Shown here: piece after piece, positions 43,745 to 53,070 of the stretch
How the letters are laid out: each line of letters starts with the position of its first letter
Numbering within the stretch: the first letter of the stretch is position 1
NCBI RefSeq assembly: GCF_021432085.1
Contig: NZ_CP090366.1
Location: forward strand, 4,650,001 to 4,714,000
Origin: Stutzerimonas kunmingensis
GTDB taxonomy: Bacteria > Pseudomonadota > Gammaproteobacteria > Pseudomonadales > Pseudomonadaceae
Direction of reading: 5' to 3'
DNA length: 64,000 nt
Made by a program: the position numbers and the translations under genes
The notes under the pieces: model-generated
Databases searched by the model: none
Told to the model about the DNA's origin: nothing
Seen by the model: the letters and a program-made list of their open reading frames with translations, nothing else

Positions 43745-44637
43745 GCCAACAGACCACCCACGAGCAGTATTACGTTCCTGATCAGAGCAAATGGCCAATC
43801 ATCGCCACCATCGCCCTGCTGGTCACCTTCTACGGCCTGGGCAGCTGGTTCAACGACCTGAAAGCCGGGCGTGACGAGTCCAGCGGGCCGATGATCTTCT
43901 TCGTCGGTGCGCTGCTGATCGCCTACATGATGTTCGGCTGGTTCGGCGCCGTGGTGAAGGAAAGCCGCGCCGGGCTGTACAGCGCACAGATGGACCGCTC
44001 GTTCCGCTGGGGCATGAGCTGGTTCATCTTCTCGGAGGTGATGTTCTTCCTCGCCTTCTTCGGCGCGCTCTTCTACATCCGCTACTGGGCCGGCCCCTGG
44101 CTGGCCGGCGAAGGCGACAAGGGCATCAGCAACATGCTCTGGCCCGGCTTCGAATACACCTGGCCGCTGCTCAACACCCCAGATCCCAAGCTCTATCCGG
44201 CACCGGAAGGCACCATCAGTGCCTGGGGCCTGCCGCTGATCAACACCATCCTGCTGGTCAGCTCCAGCTTCACCCTGACCTGGGCGCACCACGCGCTGCG
44301 CAAGAACAATCGCCAGCACCTGAAGATCGGCCTGGCGCTGACCGTGCTGCTCGGCGCCGCGTTCCTGGTCCTGCAGATCGAGGAGTACGTGCATGCCTAC
44401 ACCGAACTGGGGCTGACCCTGGGCTCGGGCATCTACGGCGCGACCTTCTTCATGCTCACCGGCTTTCACGGCGCCCACGTGACCATGGGCGCGATCATCC
44501 TCACGGTGATGCTGGTGCGCATCCTGCGCGGGCATTTCAGCCCGGAACAGCACTTCGGTTTCGAGGCAGCGGCCTGGTACTGGCACTTCGTCGACGTGGT
44601 GTGGATCGCGCTGTTCGTCTTCGTCTATGTGATCTAG
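43741..44637 (+). CDS. coIII: Cytochrome c oxidase subunit III
   Basis: Membrane subunit of 298 residues with seven helices. Family regions are FSEVMFFLAFFGALFYIRYW, the Glu-containing LQIEEYVHAYTELGL and the closing AAWYWHFVDVVWIALFVFVY. It stabilises proton uptake and the catalytic core. The start overlaps the ctaG stop (ATGA). A short minus-strand gene converges on it, five bases after its stop. Confidence 0.96.
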   Translation: MSQQTTHEQYYVPDQSKWPIIATIALLVTFYGLGSWFNDLKAGRDESSGPMIFFVGALLIAYMMFGWFGAVVKESRAGLYSAQMDRSFRWGMSWFIFSEVMFFLAFFGALFYIRYWAGPWLAGEGDKGISNMLWPGFEYTWPLLNTPDPKLYPAPEGTISAWGLPLINTILLVSSSFTLTWAHHALRKNNRQHLKIGLALTVLLGAAFLVLQIEEYVHAYTELGLTLGSGIYGATFFMLTGFHGAHVTMGAIILTVMLVRILRGHFSPEQHFGFEAAAWYWHFVDVVWIALFVFVYVI

Positions 44638-44641
44638 CGAA

Positions 44642-44845
44642 TCAGAAACCAAAGGCGGGGCGCAGCTGCCCCGTATAGAAACCCCAGCCGATCAGCGCAA
44701 CGGTCAGTGCGCTGAGGCTGACCCGGATAAACAGGGCCGTGATCACGCGGGAGGTGCGGCCCTCGTCCCTGACCAGGAAGAACAACCCACTGAACAGACT
44801 GACCAGCGTGGCCACTAACAACAGAACGATCGCCGCCTTGAGCAT
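44642..44845 (-). CDS. Small twin-transmembrane protein (DUF2909-like)
   Basis: A protein of 67 residues with two membrane helices (MLKAAIVLLLVATLVSLFSG and SLSALTVALIGWGFYTGQL) joined by a charged loop RDEGRTSR. It resembles the DUF2909 group regularly found among cytochrome oxidase assembly genes. It is read against the surrounding operon, converging on coIII and diverging from the SURF1 gene. Oxidase assembly or stability is an inference from position only. Confidence 0.82.
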   Translation of the reverse strand: MLKAAIVLLLVATLVSLFSGLFFLVRDEGRTSRVITALFIRVSLSALTVALIGWGFYTGQLRPAFGF

Positions 44846-44915
44846 GAGCGATTCCACGACAGGGGTATTGGGGGTGGAGTATAGCCAGCCGTATCGACAC
44901 ATCAGGCTGCCGGGC

Positions 44916-45653
44916 ATGAGCGGCTTCAGGCCGGGGCTGCTGCCTACCCTGCTGGTGCTGGCCATGCTGCCGGTACTGGTCTGGCTGGGCTTCTGGCAGC
45001 TGGAGCGCGGCGAACAAAAGCGCGATCTGCTGGCACGCCAGGAGGCGAGGCAGCAAGCTGCGCCGCTATCACCGGAGCAGATCGAAAGCAGCGCCCAGCC
45101 GGCCTTTTCCCGCGTGCATCTGCAGGGTCGCTTCGATGCCGAACACAGCTTCCTGCTCGACAGCCGCACCCGTGACGGCCAGGTTGGCGTAGAGCTGCTG
45201 CAGCCCTTTCATGACGAGCTCAGCGACCGTTGGGTAATGGTCAACCGCGGCTGGATTCCCTGGCCCGATCGCCGCGTGCCGCCGGCCTTCGACACACCAG
45301 CGCAGTCTTTGAAGCTCGCCGCCTGGGTCTACGTACCGCCAGGAAAGCCGTTCATCTTCAGCCACCGCACGGCCGAGGGCTGGCCGCGCCTGATCAACCA
45401 CGTCGACATCGAGGCGATGTGGCAGCAGGCCGGCCGCGAAGGCGTGATCCATGAATTGCGTCTGGAGCCCGGCCCCAGCGCCTACCGCGCCGATTGGGCG
45501 ATCACCAGCATGCGCCCGTCGCAGCATCTGGGCTACGCCGTGCAGTGGTTTGCCATGGCAGCCGCCCTACTGGCGCTGTTCATCTACTTCGGCGTGCATC
45601 AGGCACGGGAGAAGCACAGTGACGACGATGAATCCAACCCTTGCCGGCCGTGA
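44916..45653 (+). CDS. SURF1-family oxidase assembly protein
   Basis: Assembly factor of 245 residues with a helix near each end (about 8-28 and 207-225) and a periplasmic middle domain, the SURF1 layout. Family landmarks are FWQLERGEQK and RWVMVNRGWIPWP. It helps deliver or hold heme A for subunit I. The ATG at 44916 puts the first helix at the N-terminus; the frame is open to 44739 across the divergent promoter region. The last 35 bases overlap the next gene. Confidence 0.92.
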   Translation: MSGFRPGLLPTLLVLAMLPVLVWLGFWQLERGEQKRDLLARQEARQQAAPLSPEQIESSAQPAFSRVHLQGRFDAEHSFLLDSRTRDGQVGVELLQPFHDELSDRWVMVNRGWIPWPDRRVPPAFDTPAQSLKLAAWVYVPPGKPFIFSHRTAEGWPRLINHVDIEAMWQQAGREGVIHELRLEPGPSAYRADWAITSMRPSQHLGYAVQWFAMAAALLALFIYFGVHQAREKHSDDDESNPCRP

Positions 45654-46206
45654 GCCGAAACGCGGCCGTGGCCGGCTGCAACTGCTGCTAATTCTCGGCG
45701 TCGTGCTGGGGCCGATGCTCCTGGCCTCGGCCATGTATCGCTTCGGCTTCTGGGTACCGCAGACCCGCAGCTACGACGGCGTGCTGATCGCCAACGGCCA
45801 GGACCGCGCAGCCATCGGCGTGACTGCAGCCTACTCCGAACGGCGCTGGGAGCTGCTGGTCACCGCCCCGCAGGGCTGCGAAACGCAGTGCCAGCAGCTG
45901 GTCTACCTGTCCCGCCAGATCAATATCGGCCTGGCTCGCGAAGCCGCCCGCGCCGGCCACGCCCTGGCCAGCGCCACCGATCTGGACGAGGCCTACGAGC
46001 AACGCCTGCGGCGCGAGTATCCGCAATTGCAACGCCATGGCCTCGACGCCGGCGTGTATGCCCGCAACCCCGAAGCACCAGCCACGCCGCAGCTTTGGAT
46101 CGTCGATCCGCACGGCAACCTGGTGCTGCGATACGACGCCGAAGCCGACGGCAAGGCAATCCTCGATGACCTGAAATACCTGCTGAAGATCTCGCAGATC
46201 GGCTGA
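45619..46206 (+). CDS. Membrane-anchored Sco/thioredoxin-like protein of the cox cluster
   Basis: A protein of 195 residues of unknown function. One helix (about 18-38) anchors a periplasmic domain with Cys-Glu-Thr-Gln-Cys (CX3C) in APQGCETQCQQLVYLSRQ and a Sco-like closing strand LWIVDPHGNLVLRYDAEADG. A CX3C pair in a thioredoxin fold is the copper site of Sco proteins, so a redox or copper-handling role is possible, though the usual Sco His was not identified. GGGAGAAG supports the GTG at 45619; an ATG at 45628 is the alternative. Confidence 0.85.
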   Translation: MTTMNPTLAGREPKRGRGRLQLLLILGVVLGPMLLASAMYRFGFWVPQTRSYDGVLIANGQDRAAIGVTAAYSERRWELLVTAPQGCETQCQQLVYLSRQINIGLAREAARAGHALASATDLDEAYEQRLRREYPQLQRHGLDAGVYARNPEAPATPQLWIVDPHGNLVLRYDAEADGKAILDDLKYLLKISQIG

Positions 46207-46258
46207 CGCACTCTGCCGCTTCGCTGGGGTCCCAAACTGGCCGCCCAAGGAGAAACCG

Positions 46259-47314
46259 ATGGCCAAACCCGGATACCGCCTCGCCCTGATCGCCACGCTG
46301 CTGGCGGTGGTGGTCGTACTGCTCGGCGCCTATACGCGGTTGACCCACGCCGGCCTCGGCTGCCCGGACTGGCCGGGTTGCTATGGTTTTCTCGCGGTGC
46401 CGATGAGCGAGCACAAGCAGAGTCTTGCTGCGCTGCGCTTTCCCGAGGCTCCACTGGAAGTGGCCAAGGGCTGGAACGAGATGATCCATCGCTATTTCGC
46501 CGGCGCGCTGGGGCTGGTGATTCTCGCCATGGCGGCGCAGGCGATACGCCGTCGCGGCCAACCCGGGCAGCCGGTGAAGTTGCCGCTGCTACTGCTCGCG
46601 GTGGTCATCGCCCAGGCGATCTTCGGCATGTGGACAGTGACCCTGCAGCTCTGGCCGCAGGTGGTTACCGCGCACCTGCTCGGCGGCTTCACCACCCTCA
46701 GCCTGCTGTTCCTGCTGTGCCTGCGGCTGTCCGGCGCCTTTGCTCCGTTGCCAGCCATCGACGGTCGGCTGCGCAAATTCGCCGGCATCGCCATGCTCGC
46801 GGTGGTCGCCCAGATCGCCCTCGGCGGCTGGGTCAGCAGCAACTATGCGGCCGTCGCCTGCACCGACTTCCCCACCTGCCATGGCGAATGGTGGCCGCGG
46901 ATGGACTTCGCCAACGCCTTCAACCTGACCCATCACGACATCGGCCCGAATTACCTCGGCGGCCTGCTCTATGGCGAGGCACGCACGGCCATCCATGTCA
47001 GCCACCGCATCGGCGCACTGTGCGTGACGCTGGTGTTGCTGCTGCTGGCCGCCATGCTCATGCGCCGCGGACTCGGCCGGCTGGCCGGGCTGCTCATCGC
47101 CGCGCTGGCGCTGCAGGTCGGGCTGGGCATCAGCAACGTGGTGTTCAACCTGCCGCTGACGGTGGCCGTGGCGCACAACGGTGGTGGCGCTGCGCTGCTG
47201 CTGGTGCTGGTACTGGTCAATTACCGGCTGCGCCAGCCTGCACATGCCGCCCGGCAAACCGAGCCAGCATCGATTTTGAACACGACGGGGCAGCTCGATC
47301 TGCCCCGCGCATGA
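46259..47314 (+). CDS. ctaA: Heme A synthase CtaA (COX15)
   Basis: Inner-membrane enzyme of 351 residues with eight helices that oxidises the C8 methyl of heme O to give heme A. Visible are LTHAGLGCPDWPGCYG near residue 25, the heme-ligand His in MIHRYFAGALGL and in VSHRIGALCVT, and the repeat-half Cys pair CTDFPTCHGEWWP. It works with CtaB, encoded 17 bases downstream, and feeds the oxidase encoded upstream. Confidence 0.95.
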   Translation: MAKPGYRLALIATLLAVVVVLLGAYTRLTHAGLGCPDWPGCYGFLAVPMSEHKQSLAALRFPEAPLEVAKGWNEMIHRYFAGALGLVILAMAAQAIRRRGQPGQPVKLPLLLLAVVIAQAIFGMWTVTLQLWPQVVTAHLLGGFTTLSLLFLLCLRLSGAFAPLPAIDGRLRKFAGIAMLAVVAQIALGGWVSSNYAAVACTDFPTCHGEWWPRMDFANAFNLTHHDIGPNYLGGLLYGEARTAIHVSHRIGALCVTLVLLLLAAMLMRRGLGRLAGLLIAALALQVGLGISNVVFNLPLTVAVAHNGGGAALLLVLVLVNYRLRQPAHAARQTEPASILNTTGQLDLPRA

Positions 47315-47331
47315 CCATAAGGAGAACCCCC

Positions 47332-48231
47332 ATGGCGACTCTACTCAGCGAACGCAGCGCCCAGGCCAGCTGGCGCGACTACCTGGAGCTGACCAAGCCG
47401 AAGGTGGTGCTGCTGATGCTCATCACCTCGCTGGTGGGCATGTTCCTCGCCACCCGCGCCGGCGTGCCCTGGACGGTGCTGCTGTTCGGCAATCTGGGCA
47501 TCGCCCTGTGTGCCGGTGGCGCGGCGGCGGTGAACCATGTGGTGGACCGGCAGATCGATTCGGTGATGGCCCGCACCCACAAGCGACCCCTGGCCGAAGG
47601 CCGGGTCTCGCCAGCGGCGGCACTGACCTTCGCCTTCGTCCTCGGCGTCAGCGGGCTGGCCCTGCTGCTGACCTTCACCAATGCCCTCGCCGCCTGGCTG
47701 ACCCTGGCCTCGCTGATCGGCTATGCGGTGATCTATACCGGCTTTCTCAAACGCGCCACGCCGCAGAACATCGTCATCGGCGGACTCGCCGGCGCCGCAC
47801 CGCCGCTGCTCGGCTGGGTTGCGGTGACCGGCCAGGTCACCGCCGAACCGCTGCTGCTAGTGCTGATCATCTTCGCCTGGACGCCGCCGCACTTCTGGGC
47901 GCTGGCGATTCACCGCAAGGACGAGTACGCCAAGGTCAACGTGCCGATGCTGCCGGTGACCCACGGCGTGCACTACACCAAGGTGCACATCCTGCTCTAC
48001 ACGGTGATGCTGCTGGCGGTCAGCTTCATGCCGTTCGCCATTCACATGAGCGGCCCGCTGTACCTCGCCGCCGCAGCGTTGCTGGGTGCACGCTTCCTCT
48101 ACTGGACGATCGCGCTGTACCGCGACAGCCGGCCACATGCGGCAATCAAGACCTTCAAATTCAGCATCTGGTACCTGTTCGCGCTGTTCATCGCGCTGCT
48201 GGTTGATCATTATCTGCTGCTCGATTTCTAG
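47332..48231 (+). CDS. ctaB: Protoheme IX farnesyltransferase (heme O synthase)
   Basis: Inner-membrane prenyltransferase of 299 residues (UbiA superfamily) that adds farnesyl to heme B. The first Asp-rich motif is NHVVDRQIDSVMART, and the family start DYLELTKPKVVLLMLITSLV is complete. AAGGAG precedes the ATG at 47332. The symbol cyoE is used for the same function in bo3 operons. It supplies heme O to CtaA. Confidence 0.95.
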   Translation: MATLLSERSAQASWRDYLELTKPKVVLLMLITSLVGMFLATRAGVPWTVLLFGNLGIALCAGGAAAVNHVVDRQIDSVMARTHKRPLAEGRVSPAAALTFAFVLGVSGLALLLTFTNALAAWLTLASLIGYAVIYTGFLKRATPQNIVIGGLAGAAPPLLGWVAVTGQVTAEPLLLVLIIFAWTPPHFWALAIHRKDEYAKVNVPMLPVTHGVHYTKVHILLYTVMLLAVSFMPFAIHMSGPLYLAAAALLGARFLYWTIALYRDSRPHAAIKTFKFSIWYLFALFIALLVDHYLLLDF

Positions 48232-48252
48232 ATAGTCGCCCAAAGGACGTTC

Positions 48253-48888
48253 ATGACCCGCATCCAGAAAACCGTCTTCATTCTCGTGGCGCTGATCGCG
48301 CTGGTCGTCGGGCTGACGGTTTCCAAGGTGCTCAACAGCCAGCGCCAGCTCGACCCCACGCAGTTGCTGGATGCCGGCATCGTCGTGCTGCCGCAGAGCC
48401 GCACGGTGCCGTCGCTGAGCCTGACGGACCAGGACGGCGAAGCGGTAAAACTGAACGAACTGGACGGGCAGTGGACGCTGCTGTTCTTCGGCTACACCTT
48501 CTGCTCGGACATCTGCCCCACTACCCTGGCCGAACTGCGCCAACTCAACGGCATGCTGCCGGACGCCGTGCGCGACCAGCTGCGCATCATCCTCGTCAGC
48601 ATCGATCCGAATCGCGACACGCCGGAAAAACTCAAGGAATACCTCGGCTACTTCAACGCCGGTTTCCAGGGGCTTACCGGCCCGCTGGACGATATCCAGA
48701 CGCTGGCCAACGGCGTCGGCATTCCCTTCATACCCGGCGATACCAGCAAGGAAAACTACACCGTCGACCACAGCGGCAACCTGGTCCTGATCGGCCCGGA
48801 TGGTCGGCAGCAGGGCTTTATCCGCTCGCCTTTGCGGGTGCAGAAACTGGCCGAGCAGTTGCCTGAGCTGGTCAAGCAGGCGGAGTGA
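48253..48888 (+). CDS. senC: SCO1/SenC-family copper chaperone
   Basis: Membrane-anchored thioredoxin-fold protein of 211 residues that delivers copper to CuA of subunit II. The anchor is at about 8-26. The copper ligands are the CX3C Cys pair in FTFCSDICPTTLAEL and the His in TVDHSGNLVLIG. Last gene of the oxidase cluster, 21 bases after ctaB. Confidence 0.94.
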   Translation: MTRIQKTVFILVALIALVVGLTVSKVLNSQRQLDPTQLLDAGIVVLPQSRTVPSLSLTDQDGEAVKLNELDGQWTLLFFGYTFCSDICPTTLAELRQLNGMLPDAVRDQLRIILVSIDPNRDTPEKLKEYLGYFNAGFQGLTGPLDDIQTLANGVGIPFIPGDTSKENYTVDHSGNLVLIGPDGRQQGFIRSPLRVQKLAEQLPELVKQAE

Positions 48889-49202
48889 GGAAAGCGAGCC
48901 TGTTGGCGTTCGCAGTGTACGGACCATAGCTGGCGCTGGGCCTGGAAGCCCGCCCCCTCTCCCTAGCTCTCTCCCAAGGGGGCGAGGGGAATGTTCGATG
49001 ATGGCGCAGGCTATGGCGAATCAACGCCCGGCCCAGAGGCGGCACGCTTCGGACGTCAGCACGGCGCAGCAACCATCTTTGGCTGCACAATCATCGAACA
49101 CTGCCGTAATACTCACATACCTCTGCGATCCAACCCCCTCGCCCCTCCGGGACGGCTGGGGCGCCCAGCATAGGGTCGAGTGGACGCTTCACCTCATGAC
49201 CA
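48889..49202. repeat. Intergenic region with nested inverted repeats
   Basis: No gene is supported. TGTTCGATGAT at 48992-49002 is repeated exactly in reverse complement at 49090-49100. Outside it, GGGGCGAGGGG at 48979-48989 has a reverse-complement copy CCCCTCGCCCC at 49135-49145. The C/T-rich flank before 48980 looks like a dispersed repeat. It lies between the convergent senC and PepSY genes. Confidence 0.55.
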
Positions 49203-50408
49203 TCATGGCTCACCGACCGAACTTACCGACGCCGCGCTTCCCCTGCGAGGTTCACGCAGCACCGCGCTGATGCGTGCTCGTCGCTTGCGCCACCAGATCA
49301 CCACACCGGTGGCCGACAACACCGCGATCGCCACGCCCAGCACGGCGATGAGGATGCGCCCTGGTAGGCCGAGGATGCGCCCGCCATGGATCGCCGGCTG
49401 CAGCAGATGAAACTGCTGCCCCAGCGTGCCCTGGCCGGGAATCTCCTGCCCCAGCAGACGACCGTCGGTTCCATGGAAGAACAGCCAGGCGTTGCCCTGG
49501 TTGCTGTCGTGCTCGCCGAAGCCAGCGCCATAGAAGTTGTACTCGAAGCTGTAGTACAGCTCGGTGATCGCTTCGGTCAGGCCGACTTCGGCGGCGTGCT
49601 GCATGGCGTAGTCGTACGCCTGGTGGAAGTCGTAAGCGGTGGTGCCCAGCTGCTCTGCCGGCATCCGCCCGCGGGCCTCGTAGACGCTCGGCTCAACGGG
49701 CGAGAACAGCGATACCACCGGCTTGAACACCTGCTCCGGCAGGTTCATCGCCACGCTGCTGACCGCCACCGGCGTGAGCAGCAGCCACAGCCACAGGCCG
49801 CCTGCGCGGTGTACGTCGTGGTTCATGCGCTGGCGCTTGACCTTCCAGGACGTCCACCACTTGGAAAAGAACGGCCGGCCACGAGGAAAGGTCAGCACCA
49901 GCGAGACGAAGCAATCGATCACCCAGGCGATCGCCACGATACCCATCAACCACAACCCCCAGTTGCCCGGCAGCGACAGGTTGTAGTGAAACTCGAGGAT
50001 GAAGGGCACGAAGTTCTTGCGCGAGAAGCAGCATTCGCCCCAGTAGCGCGTGCCCACCGGGTCGCCGCTCACCGCATCGACGTACTGCACCACTGGGCGC
50101 TCGCCATACGGCTTGCCAGTTGCCGGATCGTTACGCGGCACCAGCGCCATCAAAGCGGCGTGACTGGGCTCACTGGGAAACTCCATGTACCAGACCTGCA
50201 TGCGCGGGTTGGCCTGCTCGACGCGTTCCACCAGCGTCCCCGGCGCCAGCACCGGACCCTCGCTGGTGGTGTGGTAGAACTCCGGGTTGAGCCATTCGTC
50301 CAGCTCGTGATGGAAGGCCAGGATGCTGCCGGTAATGCCGGCGAGAAACAGGAAGATCGCCGTGGCCAGGCCGATGTAGCGGTGCAGGAGCACGAGAATG
50401 GAACGCAT
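49203..50408 (-). CDS. PepSY-associated membrane protein (siderophore/iron reductase-like)
   Basis: Inner-membrane protein of 401 residues with about four helices. The first is LHRYIGLATAIFLFLAGITG, with the start of a PepSY domain in AFHHELDEWLNPEFY. His residues lie at the membrane edges (HRYIG, HHELD, NHDVHRAGGLW, FHLLQPAIHGG), as in heme-bearing ferric reductase-like members of this group. Such genes often follow TonB siderophore receptors, as here (70 bases after it), and probably help release iron from the imported chelate. The ATG at 50408 is preferred; an in-frame ATG at 50438 adds ten residues. Confidence 0.87.
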   Translation of the reverse strand: MRSILVLLHRYIGLATAIFLFLAGITGSILAFHHELDEWLNPEFYHTTSEGPVLAPGTLVERVEQANPRMQVWYMEFPSEPSHAALMALVPRNDPATGKPYGERPVVQYVDAVSGDPVGTRYWGECCFSRKNFVPFILEFHYNLSLPGNWGLWLMGIVAIAWVIDCFVSLVLTFPRGRPFFSKWWTSWKVKRQRMNHDVHRAGGLWLWLLLTPVAVSSVAMNLPEQVFKPVVSLFSPVEPSVYEARGRMPAEQLGTTAYDFHQAYDYAMQHAAEVGLTEAITELYYSFEYNFYGAGFGEHDSNQGNAWLFFHGTDGRLLGQEIPGQGTLGQQFHLLQPAIHGGRILGLPGRILIAVLGVAIAVLSATGVVIWWRKRRARISAVLREPRRGSAASVSSVGEP

Positions 50409-50478
50409 CGTCGGTTGTCCGTCCTTCAGAAAGCACAAAGCCGCCGGCCCTGTGGGGCCGGCGGCAGTTCAGCGTTGA

Positions 50479-52971
50479 TCAGAAGTCGTAGGTCACGGTA
50501 GCCATGACATTGCGCTCCTCGCCGTAGTAGCACTGGCTCAGGCTGTTGCACGCGGCGACGTACTTCTCATCGGTGAGGTTGTTCAGGTTCAGGCGCGCGC
50601 CGACACCCTGCAGCCCGACGCGAGACAGGTCATAACCAAGCATGGCGTCGTACAGCGTGTAGGACGGAATGCGCAGGGTGTTCTCCGCGTCAGCCCAGCT
50701 CTTGCCGAAGTAGCGTGCGCCACCTCCCACCTGCAAACCGGCCAACGGCCCTCGGTCGAAGGTGTAGTCGGTCCACAGCGAGGCCATGTTGCGCGCCACC
50801 GCGTTGGGCGTGTTGCCGCGATTGTTGACGCCGGCAGCACCGGTGAAGTCCTTGGAATACTCGACGTCCATGTAGGTATAGCTGGCGATGACATTGACCT
50901 GTTCCAGCGGCCGCAGACGAGCTTCGACTTCCACGCCTTTGGAGGTAAGTTCGCCCACCGCGCGGTAGAAGTTCTCGTTGGAATCCTTGTTCGCCAGGTT
51001 CGATTGCTTCAAGTCGAAGTAGGAGATGGTGTAGAGATCATCGGTGCCCAGCGGCTGATACTTCAGGCCCACCTCGTACTGTTCGCCCTCGGTGGGATCG
51101 AGCAAGGTGATGTCGAAGCCGCCGCTGCCATTCGCGTTATAGGCCGCAGTGGCGTTGGGATTGAACGACTCGGAGTAGCTGGCGTAGGGCGACAGGCCGT
51201 TATCAAAGGCATAGAGCACACCAACGCGACCAGTGAATTGCTCGAGCTTGGCGCTATCGGACTGATCGCCGTAGCTCGCATCGTTGGTGTGATCGAACGA
51301 GACGTCCACCCAATCCTGGCGAACACCCAGCGAGAAGCGCCAGTTGCCGAGGCTGATCAGGTCCTGCACATAGAGGCCTGTTTGCTCCAGCTCACGGGTT
51401 TCGTCGTACTGGTGGTAGAACACCGGGCTGCCCGCACCTACGGCACCGGTGTAGGGATTGACCGAGGGCAGGCCGTAGGCTGCGTCGTAAACCACCTTGG
51501 CCTTGCGCCGCTGGTAGTCGAGGCCGGTCACCAGGGTATGGCTGAGTGCGCCGGTATCGAAGAGGAACTGCAACTGGTTGTCGATGGTCCAGGCGTGCAG
51601 CGCTTCGTCGGCCCCGGTGTAGTAGCGCACCAGTTCATCGGAACCTGGGGCCACGTAGCCGTACTGATAAACCTGCCCCGAGTCCACGGTGGAGTCCAGG
51701 TACTGGAAGTTCTGCCGCGCCGAAACGACATCATTGAAACGGTGCTCGAGCTGATAGCCGATCATCTGCTGGTCGCGCTCGAACTTCTCGTAGTCCTCGT
51801 CGCCTTCGAAGAAGCTACGCGAGATACGCTGACCGTTGCGCGACGTCACCGTGCCATCGGCCGGTAATCCGCCGTGGTAGCCGCTCTCCGGATCGCGTTG
51901 CAGCATCGCCAACAAGGTCAGGCGGGTGTCTTCGGTGAAGTCGATGCTTACCGAGGGCATCACCGCAAAGCGTTGCTCCTCGATTCCATCGACCTGGTTG
52001 TCGGCATCCTTGGCCACGCCGACCAATCGATAACTGATGCGCTCGTCATCCAGAGGCCCGGTGAAGTCGAACGCTGCCTGCTTGTAATCATTGCTGCCGT
52101 AGGAGAACTGCAGCTGGCGGCTGGCTTCCTTCTGCGGCTTCTTGCTGGTCATCGCCACCAGCCCCCCGGGCAGGCTGCGGCCATAGAGCACCGAGGACGG
52201 TCCCTTGAGGATGTCGATGCGCTCGATGAAGTACGGATCGACCTGCAGACTGCTGTAAGTGCCGCTGTCGCCCAGCAGCTTCTGACCGTCGAGGTAAAGG
52301 TTGTCCACCGAGCCATCGGTGATGCCGCGCATGGCGACGTAGTCGTAGCGCGTCGTCGCACCGTACGGCGTACTCATCAGTCCCGGCGTATAGCGCACCG
52401 CCTGAGCGATCGAGCGTGAACCCTGATCCTCGATCTGCTGGCGGGTGACCACCGAAACGGTCTGCGAAGTCTCTGCCAACGGCATGCTCGTCTTGGTCGC
52501 CACGCTGCTGTGGGTCGCGTTGTAGCCTTCCATCGAACCCAGCGCGTTGCCCAGGGCGAAACCTTCGACGGTCATCGGTTGCAGTTCGACGGCATCGGTC
52601 TGCGCGCTACGGCGCGCTAGCGAGTAGTTGCCCTGGCTGTCGCGAACGGCTTGCAGGCCGCTACCCTGCAGCAACGCAGCGAAACCGTCGTCAACGCCGT
52701 ACTGCCCTTGCAGGCCGTTGCTGTCCATGCCCTGCAGCAGGCTGCCATCCACCGAGAGCAGCACACCTGCTTCACCGGCGAAACGGCTCAGTACGCTGGA
52801 GAGCGGGCCGGCGGGAATATCGTAGCTGCGCACCACCTGCTGGGTCGCAGACTGCGCCATGGCAGCGCCGGGCACGACGCTGGCCAGCGGCAGGCACAGC
52901 AGCGCGGCACGAATGCCGAGCGCCAAGGCGCGGGAGCGATTGGGAATGAACGGCAAGGCGGTCGAGCGCAT
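50479..52971 (-). CDS. TonB-dependent siderophore receptor with signalling domain
   Basis: Outer-membrane receptor of 830 residues. A signal peptide ends near AMAQ (about 40). An STN signalling domain (about 50-115) marks a transducer that talks to FecR. The plug follows, with the TonB-box-like EGFALG area and SQTVSVVTRQQIEDQG; then a 22-strand barrel ending ATVTYDF with terminal Phe. The plug segments VDNLYLDGQKL and VLYGRSLPGGLV are typical of hydroxamate-type ferric siderophore receptors (FhuA/FoxA-like). The ligand is not fixed. It is preceded by fecR-like and fecI-like genes. Confidence 0.92.
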   Translation of the reverse strand: MRSTALPFIPNRSRALALGIRAALLCLPLASVVPGAAMAQSATQQVVRSYDIPAGPLSSVLSRFAGEAGVLLSVDGSLLQGMDSNGLQGQYGVDDGFAALLQGSGLQAVRDSQGNYSLARRSAQTDAVELQPMTVEGFALGNALGSMEGYNATHSSVATKTSMPLAETSQTVSVVTRQQIEDQGSRSIAQAVRYTPGLMSTPYGATTRYDYVAMRGITDGSVDNLYLDGQKLLGDSGTYSSLQVDPYFIERIDILKGPSSVLYGRSLPGGLVAMTSKKPQKEASRQLQFSYGSNDYKQAAFDFTGPLDDERISYRLVGVAKDADNQVDGIEEQRFAVMPSVSIDFTEDTRLTLLAMLQRDPESGYHGGLPADGTVTSRNGQRISRSFFEGDEDYEKFERDQQMIGYQLEHRFNDVVSARQNFQYLDSTVDSGQVYQYGYVAPGSDELVRYYTGADEALHAWTIDNQLQFLFDTGALSHTLVTGLDYQRRKAKVVYDAAYGLPSVNPYTGAVGAGSPVFYHQYDETRELEQTGLYVQDLISLGNWRFSLGVRQDWVDVSFDHTNDASYGDQSDSAKLEQFTGRVGVLYAFDNGLSPYASYSESFNPNATAAYNANGSGGFDITLLDPTEGEQYEVGLKYQPLGTDDLYTISYFDLKQSNLANKDSNENFYRAVGELTSKGVEVEARLRPLEQVNVIASYTYMDVEYSKDFTGAAGVNNRGNTPNAVARNMASLWTDYTFDRGPLAGLQVGGGARYFGKSWADAENTLRIPSYTLYDAMLGYDLSRVGLQGVGARLNLNNLTDEKYVAACNSLSQCYYGEERNVMATVTYDF

Positions 52972-53040
52972 GGGTGTTCCTGTTCGAGTGACGGATTTAG
53001 CCCTATGCCCAACCAGATCGAAGAAAGGGAACTGCAGATG

Positions 53041-53057
53041 CGAATATTTTTTATTCG
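53041..53057. promoter_or_regulatory. Inverted repeat upstream of the receptor gene
   Basis: CGAATA-TTTTT-TATTCG, a perfect 6-bp palindrome in the 99-base gap between the FecR and receptor genes. It could be a regulator site or a short stem in the message. Confidence 0.35.
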
Positions 53058-53070
53058 TGTCCGCAACGAA

